Of a stretch of DNA of 14,993 bases, positions 6,002 to 14,354 are shown in pieces. The stretch covers positions 1-14,993 of the forward strand of contig DASUWS010000007.1 of the NCBI GenBank assembly GCA_036378295.1, in the 5' to 3' direction. Origin of the DNA: DAHUXT01 sp036378295 (GTDB lineage Bacteria > Chloroflexota > Ktedonobacteria > Ktedonobacterales > JADMIN01). The position numbers and the translations under genes were made by a program. The notes beneath the pieces are model-generated. The model did not search any database, was not told the origin of the DNA, and saw nothing but the letters and a program-made list of their open reading frames with translations. Every line of letters begins with the position of its first letter. The stretch's first letter is position 1.

Positions 6002-7021
6002 ATGGACGAAAGCACCAGGACCGCCGATCCAGTACGCTGGGGGGTGTTGAGCGCCGCGAAGATCGGCGTACGGGCGGTGATCCCGGCAATCGCCGAGGCG
6101 AGCAACGCCCAGATGGTAGCGATTGCCAGCCGCGATCTGGCCCGCGCGCAAGCGATAGCGTCTGGTTATCCGGGTGCTCGGGCGCTGAATAGCTACGAGG
6201 CGCTGCTGGCCGATGAAGCGGTCGAGGCGGTCTATATCCCATTGCCCAACAGCTTGCATGCCGAATGGACCATCCGCGCCCTGGAAGCGGGCAAGCATGT
6301 GCTGTGTGAGAAACCGCTGGGCATCACCGCTGAACAGGTCGAGCGTATCCGCGCGGCCAGCGAGCAGGCCAACCGCTGGGTGATGGAGGCATTCATGTAT
6401 CGCTTCCATCCACAAATCCGCTGGACACTGGAACAACTGGCCGCCGGGCGCATTGGCGAGCCGCGCCTGGTTCGCTCGGCGTTTGTCTTCAGCCTGCGGA
6501 ACCGCCCCGCCGATATCCGGCTCCAGGGCGTGCTGGGCGGCGGGTCGATGATGGATGTCGGCTGCTATCCGCTCAATCTCTGCCGCGCTGTCTTCGGCGG
6601 AGCGCCCCGCGAAATCGCCGCGCGAGTCATCGTGCCACCCGGCAGCGAAGTCGAGTTGGCGATGGGCGCGGTGCTGACATTCGGTGAGAACCAGATGGCC
6701 CTGATTGATTCGAGTTTCCTGCTTCCACGCGCCTTCTTTGCCGAGATCGTCGGTGAGCACGGGCGCATCACGCTCCCGGCTCCTTTTACACCTGGCCGCG
6801 CCGAGACGGTGGTGCGTATCGAAAGCGGGGAGGAAACACTCGAACGGCGCTTTAGCGGCATAGACCAGTACACCCTGGAGGTCGAGGGCTTCAGCAACAG
6901 CATCCGCCACGGCATCCCGCCATTCGTCTCGCTCGACGACAGCCTGGCGCAGGCAGAGTCTATCGAGCGCATCTATGCCGCCGCGGGATATACTCCACCG
7001 TGGCTGGCAGGCAGGGAGTAG
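6002..7021 (+). CDS. Gfo/Idh/MocA family NAD(P)-dependent oxidoreductase
   Basis: A 339-residue dehydrogenase. The N-terminal Rossmann domain (about 12-130) shows VRWGVLSAAKIG for nucleotide binding, VYIPLPNSLHAEWTIRALEAGKHVLCEKPLG with the conserved EKP lysine, followed by the C-terminal alpha/beta substrate domain (about 135-335). The MEAFMYRFHPQ segment and the GGGSMMDVGCYPLNL segment resemble the branch containing dimeric dihydrodiol dehydrogenase and NADP-dependent D-xylose dehydrogenases, so a sugar or diol substrate is likely. The ATG at 6002 is preferred because AGGAGGGAG lies just upstream; the frame is open about 100 codons earlier but those run antisense through the AhpD-like gene. 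It is divergent from that gene, and no partner is closely linked downstream. Exact substrate unknown. Confidence 0.93.
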   Translation: MDESTRTADPVRWGVLSAAKIGVRAVIPAIAEASNAQMVAIASRDLARAQAIASGYPGARALNSYEALLADEAVEAVYIPLPNSLHAEWTIRALEAGKHVLCEKPLGITAEQVERIRAASEQANRWVMEAFMYRFHPQIRWTLEQLAAGRIGEPRLVRSAFVFSLRNRPADIRLQGVLGGGSMMDVGCYPLNLCRAVFGGAPREIAARVIVPPGSEVELAMGAVLTFGENQMALIDSSFLLPRAFFAEIVGEHGRITLPAPFTPGRAETVVRIESGEETLERRFSGIDQYTLEVEGFSNSIRHGIPPFVSLDDSLAQAESIERIYAAAGYTPPWLAGRE

Positions 7022-7048
7022 CGAGCGGATAGCGGACTGATCTCACGT

Positions 7049-7078
7049 TTGACCGGATGCAGGGACTCCTGATATACT
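7049..7078 (+). promoter_or_regulatory. Promoter of the zinc-binding protein/polyprenyl synthase unit
   Basis: TTGACC (7049-7054), an 18-base spacer and TATACT (7073-7078) match the housekeeping sigma consensus at five of six positions in each box. It lies about 40 bases before the ATG at 7119, so the leader is short. Confidence 0.65.
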
Positions 7079-7118
7079 CGGACTTTGGCAGACGTTGGCA
7101 ACGAGGGGAGCATCGCGC

Positions 7119-7601
7119 ATGGCTGTTCATGTTCCGGTGGCCGTCCCATCATGTCGCGAATGCGGCATTCAATCAGTGTCTCGGTGTCCGGCTTGCCACC
7201 GGACCCTCTGCCTCGATCACTTCCCGCGCGCGGAACACGAACCCTGCGCCACACAGCTTCGCGAGGAGGCGTTCCGCTTCACCTGCTATATCTGTGGCGC
7301 ACCCGCGCTGCCGAAGCAGTGGTCTTCCGCCAGCTTCGCACACTATATTGATCGGCATACGTGTAATGGCTGTGGCCGCTACATTTGCGATGAGCACCAC
7401 ACCCGTCTGCTGATTGAGGGCGTCGAGCTGGTGCATGATGCCATGCGCTCGCAGCGTTATCATGTCACACGGCGCTACTGTCGCCTCTGCGCGCCGTTCC
7501 GCCATGTTGGCGGGCTGCCAGGCGCGATGGGCTGGCTTGTCGGCGTCTGCGCTATAGGTGTCGCGGGCGCGCTCGCCTATATCGAGTTGTTGCCGCACTA
7601 G
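7119..7601 (+). CDS. Membrane-anchored protein with two zinc-binding clusters, function unknown
   Basis: A 160-residue protein I cannot name. It carries two similar cysteine/histidine clusters. The first has C12xxC15, C23xxC26, C31xxH34 and H40xxC43 (CRECG, CPACHRTLCLDHF). The second has C56xxC59, C82xxC85, C90xxH93 and C121xxC124 (CYICG, CNGCGRYICDEHH, CRLC). Both resemble treble-clef, cross-brace fingers of the AN1/B-box kind and probably arose by duplication. Residues about 137-157 form one hydrophobic helix close to the C-terminus, so it is likely tail-anchored with the fingers in the cytoplasm. The ATG at 7119 follows GAGGGGAG. It sits 44 bases before the polyprenyl synthase gene and probably shares its transcript. 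Binding partner (protein, RNA or DNA) unknown. Confidence 0.82.
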   Translation: MAVHVPVAVPSCRECGIQSVSRCPACHRTLCLDHFPRAEHEPCATQLREEAFRFTCYICGAPALPKQWSSASFAHYIDRHTCNGCGRYICDEHHTRLLIEGVELVHDAMRSQRYHVTRRYCRLCAPFRHVGGLPGAMGWLVGVCAIGVAGALAYIELLPH

Positions 7602-7645
7602 GCCACGCGCCTCAGACAGAACAGAAGCACAGAAGGAGAATCCAC

Positions 7646-8776
7646 GTGAGCACTGGCGAAGCGGTAACCCCCCCGGGTACTCTGGATACCGTCCTTGGGC
7701 GCTATCGGTCATTGCTGGGCGATGCGCTGCTCCAGGCTATCAGAGATGCCCGCGCCAGCACTCCCGCCGCTCCCTCTACCACACAACTGCTCGACACATT
7801 CTACGGCCAGATAGAATATCATCACGGCTGGCGCACGCCCGACCTGCGCGCGAAGACATGGCATCCGGGAAAGCTGCTACGCCCGACGCTGGTGCTGCTG
7901 GCGAGTGAGCTTGCGGCGGGAACGGTCGCCCGCGAGCCACAGGCAGCGGTACACCGGGCGATTCCAGTGGCGCTGGCGGTGGAGTTGGTCCACAACTTCT
8001 CGCTGGTTCACGACGATATCGAAGATGGCGACGAAGAGCGCCACCACCAGCCGACACTCTGGAAGCTCTGGGGCATACCGCAGGCGATCAACACAGGCGA
8101 CGGCATCTTCGCGATGGCACACTTGCAGTTGAGCTACCTGCGCGAGCGCGGCGTCCCGGCGGACACAATTCTGTCGATAGCGGCGAGACTCGACCGCACT
8201 TGCCTCGCGCTGTGCGAGGGGCAGTACCTCGACATGAGCTTCGAGGGCAGGCACGATGTCACCGTAGCGATGTACCTCGACATGATTGGGCGAAAGACGG
8301 CGGCGCTGATGGACTGCGCAGCCCATGCCGGAAGCCTGATCGGCGCTCCCAGTGACGCCATGCTCGGTGAGCGGCTCGGCGCTTTCGGATGCGCGCTCGG
8401 TATGGGATTCCAGGTGCGCGATGACATGCTCGGCATCTGGTCGGCGGTAGCGCTGGGCAAGACCGAGGCAGGCGATCTGCGGCAGAAGAAGATGAGCTTG
8501 CCGGTCATCTTCGCTCTGGAACATGCCACACCAGACGATCACCGCACCCTGACAGCCATCTATGACGAGCCGGGACCCGCCGCCGAGCCGCAAATCGCCG
8601 CGCTGCTGGCCGTGCTGGAGCGCACCAGAGCACGCGAGCGCACGCGGGCAATGCTGCGTCAATACTGCCATCAGGCGCGCTCAATCCTCGACGACACCTG
8701 CGCCAGCGCCAATGCGCCGGATGCCTGCGCGGCACTGGGCACCATCCTCGATTTCGTCGCCGCGGAGGGCATCTAA
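7646..8776 (+). CDS. Class I polyprenyl (trans-isoprenyl) diphosphate synthase
   Basis: A 376-residue prenyl chain-elongating enzyme that would condense isopentenyl diphosphate with an allylic diphosphate. It has GKLLRP (75-80), the first aspartate-rich motif DDIED (123-127) in LVHNFSLVHDDIEDGDE, EGQYLD (191-196), GRKTA (215-219), and the second aspartate-rich region FQVRDDMLG (255-263), followed by GK and DLRQKKMSLPVIFALE. All metal-binding aspartates are present. Phe118, five residues before the first motif, would limit product length, as in some short-chain (C15-C20) synthases; this is an inference. The N-terminal 45 residues are longer than in most relatives. The GTG start follows AAGGAGAA. 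It could feed carotenoid, quinone or lipid biosynthesis, but no partner gene is in view. Confidence 0.93.
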   Translation: MSTGEAVTPPGTLDTVLGRYRSLLGDALLQAIRDARASTPAAPSTTQLLDTFYGQIEYHHGWRTPDLRAKTWHPGKLLRPTLVLLASELAAGTVAREPQAAVHRAIPVALAVELVHNFSLVHDDIEDGDEERHHQPTLWKLWGIPQAINTGDGIFAMAHLQLSYLRERGVPADTILSIAARLDRTCLALCEGQYLDMSFEGRHDVTVAMYLDMIGRKTAALMDCAAHAGSLIGAPSDAMLGERLGAFGCALGMGFQVRDDMLGIWSAVALGKTEAGDLRQKKMSLPVIFALEHATPDDHRTLTAIYDEPGPAAEPQIAALLAVLERTRARERTRAMLRQYCHQARSILDDTCASANAPDACAALGTILDFVAAEGI

Positions 8777-8884
8777 CCAGCTGCCGCCACTCCATAGTGC
8801 TGCCCGCTAGCATACGCACCTCGCCAGCCCAGCAGATTCGGTGAAATTGCTGTGGAGCCAGACCCTCACGCCCTCGTGATGCCG

Positions 8885-8893
8885 TGCTACAAT
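8885..8893 (+). promoter_or_regulatory. Extended -10 promoter of the TPR protein gene
   Basis: TGCTACAAT (8885-8893) is an extended -10 element with a 5-of-6 TACAAT box; the -35 region (CTCACG, 8865-8870) is weak. It lies about 40 bases before the ATG at 8935, in the 158-base gap after the polyprenyl synthase gene. Confidence 0.5.
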
Positions 8894-8934
8894 CTGTGGG
8901 TTGTATCGAATGGCGGCAGAGAGGAGCAGGCGTC

Positions 8935-11391
8935 ATGGCGCGATCAGATCGGCGGTCCCCGCAGCAACGGACACGAAAACAGGCGGGAGGCACACGCGAC
9001 CGCCACGAGTTGTCTCCGCTTACCGACGAGCAACAAAGCGCCCTCGCCGCCCTCGCCGCGGGCACACCGGCGCTGGCGAAAGAGCTACACGCTGCGCAGA
9101 GCGGCGGACGTGATGAGCTTACTGGCGCGCTCGAACCGCTGGATGATCAGGATTTGGAAGTCATGCTGGCCTATGCGGCGCAATTGGGGACGGTTCGCGG
9201 GCCAGAGGCGCGAGACGCCGCCGATGTCGCGCAGGCACTCGGGGAACTTGCCGCGCGGCGCGAGATTGCGCGCGAAGCCCGTCGCTCCCGGTTGCGGTTG
9301 CGCTCGGCAGGCTTCCCATCGTCGCTGACGATTCCCCCCGGGCCACCCGCAATCATAGCCACCGACGGCCACGAGCTGACACCTCCACTGCCCCCGGTGA
9401 CTGCTCCGGTCACGCCGCTGGGCCGCTGGCGCAAGCAACTGGTGGAGGCGCTGGCCACCCGCTCCCGCGAGAGCGGTGAGGTCGCGCTCGTGCTCGCCTG
9501 GCAGGAAGGCATCGACCCCGATACCGTGCGCGGCTATTCGCTCGCACTCGACTTCTGGCGCGGCGGTGTCAGCGGCTACAGTGCCTCCGAGCCGATGAGC
9601 CGCAGACAGTTCCGCCGCGAGATCGCCGACTCGCTCCAGATGGATGGCCAGCGCGTGCCCACCGTATCGTTGACATGGGCCGGGGCGCGTCGCCTGCTGC
9701 AAGAGGCGCTGGAGGTGAATGCCTGGCGCGGTATCGAGCCGCATGAGGATTTCCAGGAGCACCGCGCGCTGATTGGCGAGCGGCTATTGGCAGAGCCAGA
9801 TGGCGACGACGAAGCGCAGGCAGCCATTGCGGAAGAAGAGGAGCGTTTCGCCCGCGAAGGCGACCGGCGGCTCATTCGTAACGACCTGGAAGCCGAGGAA
9901 TCGCTTGCCAACTGGCTGGGCGCGTGGTGTTTTGGCGACTATGGGCTAGCATGGGACCTGCTCAGCGACGATAACCCACTGCGGCGCGAATCGACCCGCG
10001 AGGAATACATCTCGCTGCGGCGACAGTGGGCGAAGGAGGCCGATCCCGGCGGGCTCCGCCTCACACTCATCCGCGAGCAGCAGCAACGCGCCAGCGCTCT
10101 CTGGGTGCCGGGCACGGCGGGCCGACTGACCGGCGGAACAGGCAAAGACCAGGAGGCATTCTGGTCGCTCGTTCTGCGCGAGACACCTCTGGCGGGCCAG
10201 ATAGATGAGATGCCACTCGCTACCCTGACCAGCCCGGAAACCGGGCGCCACTGGTACTGGACCGCGTATACCGTCGCCCGCGACACGTCCTCTGGCCTCT
10301 GGCTGATCAGCAAGATACGTGATGAAGGCGCGGCGAGCCAGGCTCTCACCCCAGAGGAGCTACAGAAGCGCATCAAGGAGAATCGAGACAGCGCCGAGCA
10401 AACCGCGCAATCGCTCCCGGAGAATCCACGCGATCCCCGCGCGATGGAGGCGGTGCGGTCCGTGACGGGCGCGCTGGCCGCGGTGCTGCACTATGACGAC
10501 GCGCTCATCCTCAAGCTGCCGCTCGACGAGTCGGTCTACCGCAACGCCATCGAAGACGCCCGCACCATGAACAATCACGAGCGCGCGGCTGCCTTGCTGG
10601 AGCGGATGCTGGGGCGCTTCGCCGATAACGCGCGCACGCGTTTCGAGCTTGGCGCCGAGCAATATCTGGTCGCCGAGCAATACGCGGCCCAGGGTGAGGA
10701 AGAGGCGGCAACGGCCTGGCTGGACCGCGCTATCGCCACGATGAGTGTCGTGGTCGAGAAAGACCGGACCGCCGAGCACTTGCAAGGGTTGGCCGAGCTA
10801 CAGGCCCGGCGTGGGCGTGCGCGGGAGGCCGAAGGGAACATGCGCGAGGCGCTGAAGCTGGATGCATCGCGGGCGTCGCTGCATGCGGATCTTGCCTCGG
10901 TGCTCATGGCGCGGGTCTCAGGCGAAGGGCTGGAGGAGCAGGAGAAACTCACCGAGGAGCAGCAGGAGCCACTCATCCGCGAGTCGCTCGCCGAGCTACG
11001 CCAGGCAGCGCAGTTGGACGCCACACTGCCGGGTATCTTCACACGGATGGGCGCGATCTACGAGTTGCAGGGCCAATCCGAAGACGCTCGCCTCTCCTAT
11101 GAGGAAGCCCTTCGGCGCAACCCGGAGGATGCCACCGCCCACTACGCGCTCGGCTCGCTTCTGCTGGGGCGCAAAGAAGACGCGGAAGCGCTGCCACACT
11201 TTGAGGAGGCGGTACGCATCGAGCCGCTGGCGATTTCGTTCAGGCTCGGCCTGGCCACGGGCCTCACCGCCATGCAACGCACGCGCGAAGCCACCCGCGA
11301 GCTCGACCTGATCGACCGGCTGCAGCCCAATCTGCCACAGGTGCGCGAGCTGCGGGCAATACTTGCTCGCCAGCAACGCGACAAGAAATAG
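8935..11391 (+). CDS. Large NTF2-like/TPR-repeat protein, function unknown
   Basis: An 818-residue soluble protein with no signal peptide or membrane helix. The first 30 residues are basic and probably disordered. Residues about 35-130 are a charged helical region; 150-320 is a mainly helical part I cannot place. Residues about 320-465 (NWLGAWCFGDYGLAWDLLSDDNPLRR ... GRHWYWTAYTV ... LWLISKI, shown here in parts) resemble an NTF2/SnoaL-like cone fold. From about 540 to 810 there are tandem tetratricopeptide repeats, clearest at AIYELQGQSEDARLSYEEAL and ALGSLLLGRKEDAEALPHFE, usually a protein-binding scaffold. The ATG at 8935 follows GAGGAGC; the frame upstream is open but without a binding site. 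It has its own promoter, and the F420-dependent oxidoreductase gene follows 74 bases later. Partners unknown. Confidence 0.85.
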   Translation: MARSDRRSPQQRTRKQAGGTRDRHELSPLTDEQQSALAALAAGTPALAKELHAAQSGGRDELTGALEPLDDQDLEVMLAYAAQLGTVRGPEARDAADVAQALGELAARREIAREARRSRLRLRSAGFPSSLTIPPGPPAIIATDGHELTPPLPPVTAPVTPLGRWRKQLVEALATRSRESGEVALVLAWQEGIDPDTVRGYSLALDFWRGGVSGYSASEPMSRRQFRREIADSLQMDGQRVPTVSLTWAGARRLLQEALEVNAWRGIEPHEDFQEHRALIGERLLAEPDGDDEAQAAIAEEEERFAREGDRRLIRNDLEAEESLANWLGAWCFGDYGLAWDLLSDDNPLRRESTREEYISLRRQWAKEADPGGLRLTLIREQQQRASALWVPGTAGRLTGGTGKDQEAFWSLVLRETPLAGQIDEMPLATLTSPETGRHWYWTAYTVARDTSSGLWLISKIRDEGAASQALTPEELQKRIKENRDSAEQTAQSLPENPRDPRAMEAVRSVTGALAAVLHYDDALILKLPLDESVYRNAIEDARTMNNHERAAALLERMLGRFADNARTRFELGAEQYLVAEQYAAQGEEEAATAWLDRAIATMSVVVEKDRTAEHLQGLAELQARRGRAREAEGNMREALKLDASRASLHADLASVLMARVSGEGLEEQEKLTEEQQEPLIRESLAELRQAAQLDATLPGIFTRMGAIYELQGQSEDARLSYEEALRRNPEDATAHYALGSLLLGRKEDAEALPHFEEAVRIEPLAISFRLGLATGLTAMQRTREATRELDLIDRLQPNLPQVRELRAILARQQRDKK

Positions 11392-11465
11392 CTAGCAGTA
11401 GTACTCGCACAGTAAAAGTCGTCTGTCTGTCATTCGTGATCTCACAGCCCGCTGGAGGATTTGCC

Positions 11466-12467
11466 ATGGGTGTCGTTGGCTATGCGGCGATGTTCGAGCA
11501 GTTCACGCCCACAGACCTGCTGCGCTGGTCGCGCCAGGCTGAGGATGTCGGCTTTGGAGGCATCATGGCCTCCGACCATTTCCATCCCTGGGTGCCACAA
11601 CAGGGACAGGCGGCGTTTGTCTGGTCGTGGCTCGGGGCGCTGGGCGCGCAAACCAGCCGGGTCATCTTCGGCACAGGAGTCTCTGCGCCGGGGCCGCGCT
11701 ACCATCCCGCGATTCTGGCGCAGGCATCCGCCACGCTGGAAGCGATGTTTCCGGGTCGCTTCTACCTGGGGCTGGGCGCGGGCGAAGCGCTGAACGAGCA
11801 CATTACCGGCGAATACTGGCCCGAGGCGCCCGCTCGACTGCAACGGCTGGAAGAAGGCGTCGAGATCATTCGCAGAATGTTCACAGGGAAGGTCACCAAG
11901 TTCCAGGGGACACACTTCCGCCTGGAGAGCGCGAAGCTCTATACTCTCCCGGCCACCCCGCCGCCGATCTATATCGCCTCTTCCGGCCCGCTCAACAGCG
12001 AGCGAACCGGGCGCATCGCCGACGGCTACATCACAGTCGGCGCGTCGGACGAGAAGATTCGCACACTGTTAGAGCGCTTCGAGAAGGGCGCGCGCGAAGC
12101 CGGAAAAGACCCAGCGAAGATGCCGCGTATCATCCAGCTCCATATTTCGTGGGCCGGAAGCCGAGAGGAAGCCGTCGCGCAGGCCGTGCGGGAGTGGCCT
12201 AATGGCGGCATGGCGTTCCCGAAAGCCGACATTCGCAACACCGAAGATTTCGCCGCGATGGCGCAGATTGTCCGGCCAGAGAACTTTGAGGGGCGCGTCT
12301 TCATGTCGCCAGACCTGGATGCCCACACGTCACACCTGCAACACTACGTTGATCTCGGCTTCGACCAAATCTATATCCACAACGTCGGGCGCAATCAAGA
12401 GGCATTCATCGAAGCATTCGGGCGCAATGTGCTGCCTCGTCTGCGCTGGCCGGAGCGCGCCGCATGA
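11466..12467 (+). CDS. F420-dependent LLM-class oxidoreductase, FGD-like but not a typical glucose-6-phosphate dehydrogenase
   Basis: A 333-residue TIM-barrel enzyme of the luciferase-like family, in the branch of F420-dependent glucose-6-phosphate dehydrogenase (FGD). F420 site residues are kept: Glu11 in FEQF, Asp37-His38 in SDHFHPW with Trp42, and Glu107 in GAGEALNE (matching Glu109 of mycobacterial FGD1). The residues that hold the sugar phosphate are not: by my hand alignment the FGD1 TSGK segment (Thr195, Lys198) is VGAS here, following ADGYIT. The substrate is therefore probably not glucose 6-phosphate; another alcohol or sugar is likely. The ATG at 11466 follows GGAGG; the frame begins 10 codons earlier. 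The next gene starts at the overlapping ATGA, so the two are translated together. It implies that the organism makes coenzyme F420. Confidence 0.9.
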   Translation: MGVVGYAAMFEQFTPTDLLRWSRQAEDVGFGGIMASDHFHPWVPQQGQAAFVWSWLGALGAQTSRVIFGTGVSAPGPRYHPAILAQASATLEAMFPGRFYLGLGAGEALNEHITGEYWPEAPARLQRLEEGVEIIRRMFTGKVTKFQGTHFRLESAKLYTLPATPPPIYIASSGPLNSERTGRIADGYITVGASDEKIRTLLERFEKGAREAGKDPAKMPRIIQLHISWAGSREEAVAQAVREWPNGGMAFPKADIRNTEDFAAMAQIVRPENFEGRVFMSPDLDAHTSHLQHYVDLGFDQIYIHNVGRNQEAFIEAFGRNVLPRLRWPERAA

Positions 12468-13210
12468 TTGCCTTCGACATCAGCGAAGTCGCCGAGCGCT
12501 TTCCCGGCTTTCGCGTCGGCATGCTGGTCGCCACCAACCTGCGCATCATCCCGGAACGGCCCGCCGCTCTGGAGCGCCAGATCGCCGAAGCGGAGCAGGC
12601 TATCCGGCGAGAGATCGGCGAAGAGACTCCGCTCGGCGACATCCCTGAGCTTGGCATCTGGCGAGAGACCTACCGGCAGTTCGGCGTCAAGAAGACCAGC
12701 TTTCGCAGCTCAGTCGAGCGGCTGGTCAAAAAGGCGCGGCAGGGGGGTGAACTCCCGCGGGTCAATACGCTGGTAGATGTCTACAACGTGATCTCGCTGC
12801 GCTACCGTATGCCGCTGGGCGCCGATGACCTCGATAGACTGGTTTCCCCGGTGGGTTACCGTTTTGCTCGCCCCGGCGATAGCTTCATCCCCCTTGGCGA
12901 CCCATCCGGTGCCGAGGACCCGCCGCTCCCGGGCGAAGTGGTCTACGCCGACGCGATACATGTGCTTTGCCGCCGCTGGAACTGGTATCAGGACGCGCGC
13001 AGCGCCATCTCGCCAGAAACCACACGGGCGCTGCTGAACGTGGAGGCCATCGAGCCAGCGTCCGCCGGGAGGGTCGAGGAGGCGACATCCGAGCTCGCGG
13101 ACCTCCTGGCGGCGTTCTGTGGCGCGCGGACCGCCTGGATGGTGCTCGATGTGCACAATCCAACAGGATTGATGGAGATCCCAACACCTGTTGCCAGTGC
13201 GAAGGCATGA
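12464..13210 (+). CDS. B3/4 (tRNA-binding) domain-containing protein
   Basis: A 248-residue stand-alone version of the B3/B4 domain found in the beta subunit of phenylalanyl-tRNA synthetase, where it carries the editing site. Typical parts are GIWRETYRQFGVKKTSFRSSVERLVKK, LPRVNTLVDVYNVISLRYRMPLGADDLDRL, and VVYADAIHVLCRRWNWYQDARS (quoted in part of the conserved core, about residues 65-190). Free-standing members are suspected of clearing mischarged tRNA or free amino acid adducts, but this is not established for this group. Its ATG overlaps the TGA of the LLM gene (ATGA), and the PPOX-nitroreductase gene starts 18 bases after it, so all three form one operon. Why a tRNA-type domain sits among F420 genes is unclear. 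Confidence 0.85.
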   Translation: MIAFDISEVAERFPGFRVGMLVATNLRIIPERPAALERQIAEAEQAIRREIGEETPLGDIPELGIWRETYRQFGVKKTSFRSSVERLVKKARQGGELPRVNTLVDVYNVISLRYRMPLGADDLDRLVSPVGYRFARPGDSFIPLGDPSGAEDPPLPGEVVYADAIHVLCRRWNWYQDARSAISPETTRALLNVEAIEPASAGRVEEATSELADLLAAFCGARTAWMVLDVHNPTGLMEIPTPVASAKA

Positions 13211-13228
13211 GCCACGGAGGCGAAGATC

Positions 13229-14320
13229 ATGGCGGCACGCGCACAACTAACCCAGGCCGAGGCGGCATTCGTCGCGGAGCAGCGGGTAGCCCGACTGGCC
13301 AGCAGCGATGCCGCGGGCCATCCTCACGTCGTGCCCGTCTGCTACATCTGGGATGGCCGACGCTTCGCCACGCCATTGGACGAGAAGCCCAAGCGCGTCG
13401 GTGACCACGCCCTGAAGCGAGTACGCAACATCGAGGCACGGCACGAGGCCGCGCTCATTATCGACCGCTATGACGATGACTGGGCGCGGCTGGGCTATCT
13501 GCTGGCGCAGGGGAGGGCCGACCTGCTGCCGCCAGACGATCCGGGTCATGCGGATCTGGTGGCGCGGCTACGGGAGCGCTACCCACAATACCAGGCGATG
13601 GACCTCGAACATCGCCCGCTTATCACCCTGACGCCTGACCGCATCACCGCCTGGGGGCCAGCGTTCCAGCGTACCGCACCGGACGCGGCAGGCGTGTCAT
13701 CCCCTTCAGGGCGAGGGGTGAGCTTTCTGCCGCTGGTGCGCGGGCGACGTTCGGTGCGCGCGTTCCAGGAGCGGCCAGTGCCACGCTCCGCGCTGGAGGC
13801 GATGGTCGAGGCGGCACGGTGGGCACCCTCGCCGCATGGGCGACAGCCGTGGCGTTTCGTCTTGCTGACACGGGACGAGCCGAAACGTGCGCTAGCCGAC
13901 GCCATGGGCGCGGACTGGCAGCGAATGCTCGAAATGGATGGCCAGGACTCCGCCACCATCCAGATCAGGCTAGAGAAATCGCACGAGCGCATCCGCACGG
14001 CGCCCGCGCTAATTCTCGCCTGCCTCTATCTCGCCGATCTCGACCAGTATCCTGACCCGGGACGCCAGCAGGCGGAAGAGATCATGGCAATCCAGAGCCT
14101 GGGAGCGGCGATCCAGAATATGTTGCTGGCAGCCTACGCCCAGGGTCTGGATACCGGCTGGATGTGCGCCCCTCTCTTCACGCCAGAGACGGTACGCGCC
14201 GCGCTAGGGCTTGAGAGCGCGCTCATTCCCCATGCGCTGATTCCGGTCGGGTACGAAGCGCGGCCACCAAAGCGGCGGCCACACCGTCCCATCGAGGAGC
14301 TGATCGTTCGCTTCGACTGA
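13229..14320 (+). CDS. Fusion of F420-dependent PPOX-class domain and FbiB-like nitroreductase domain
   Basis: A 363-residue two-domain protein. Residues 1-145 form a split beta-barrel like the Rv0121-type PPOX-class F420-dependent oxidoreductases (RVARLASSDAAGHPHVVPVCYIW in part, DEKPKR at 51-56, ending ITAWGPAF). A short linker rich in Ser/Gly (150-165) leads to a nitroreductase-fold flavin domain, 169-363: RGRRSVRAF (171-179), WAPSPHGRQPWRFVLL, and GAAIQNMLLAAYAQGLDTGW. This second part resembles the C-terminal domain of FbiB, which in mycobacteria reduces dehydro-F420-0 during F420 synthesis. The fusion could join F420 maturation or recycling to use, or reduce an enone with FMN and F420; this is inference. 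GGAGG lies eight bases before the ATG. It is the last gene of the LLM/B3-4 operon. Both domains look intact. Confidence 0.9.
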   Translation: MAARAQLTQAEAAFVAEQRVARLASSDAAGHPHVVPVCYIWDGRRFATPLDEKPKRVGDHALKRVRNIEARHEAALIIDRYDDDWARLGYLLAQGRADLLPPDDPGHADLVARLRERYPQYQAMDLEHRPLITLTPDRITAWGPAFQRTAPDAAGVSSPSGRGVSFLPLVRGRRSVRAFQERPVPRSALEAMVEAARWAPSPHGRQPWRFVLLTRDEPKRALADAMGADWQRMLEMDGQDSATIQIRLEKSHERIRTAPALILACLYLADLDQYPDPGRQQAEEIMAIQSLGAAIQNMLLAAYAQGLDTGWMCAPLFTPETVRAALGLESALIPHALIPVGYEARPPKRRPHRPIEELIVRFD

Positions 14321-14354
14321 ACAATACGTGGCGGGTGGAGAGCGATAATTCCGC

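Noticed and set aside
5978..6910. Minus-strand 310-codon open frame opposite the dehydrogenase
   Set aside because: It is a shadow of the GC-rich dehydrogenase gene, with no family resemblance or binding site.
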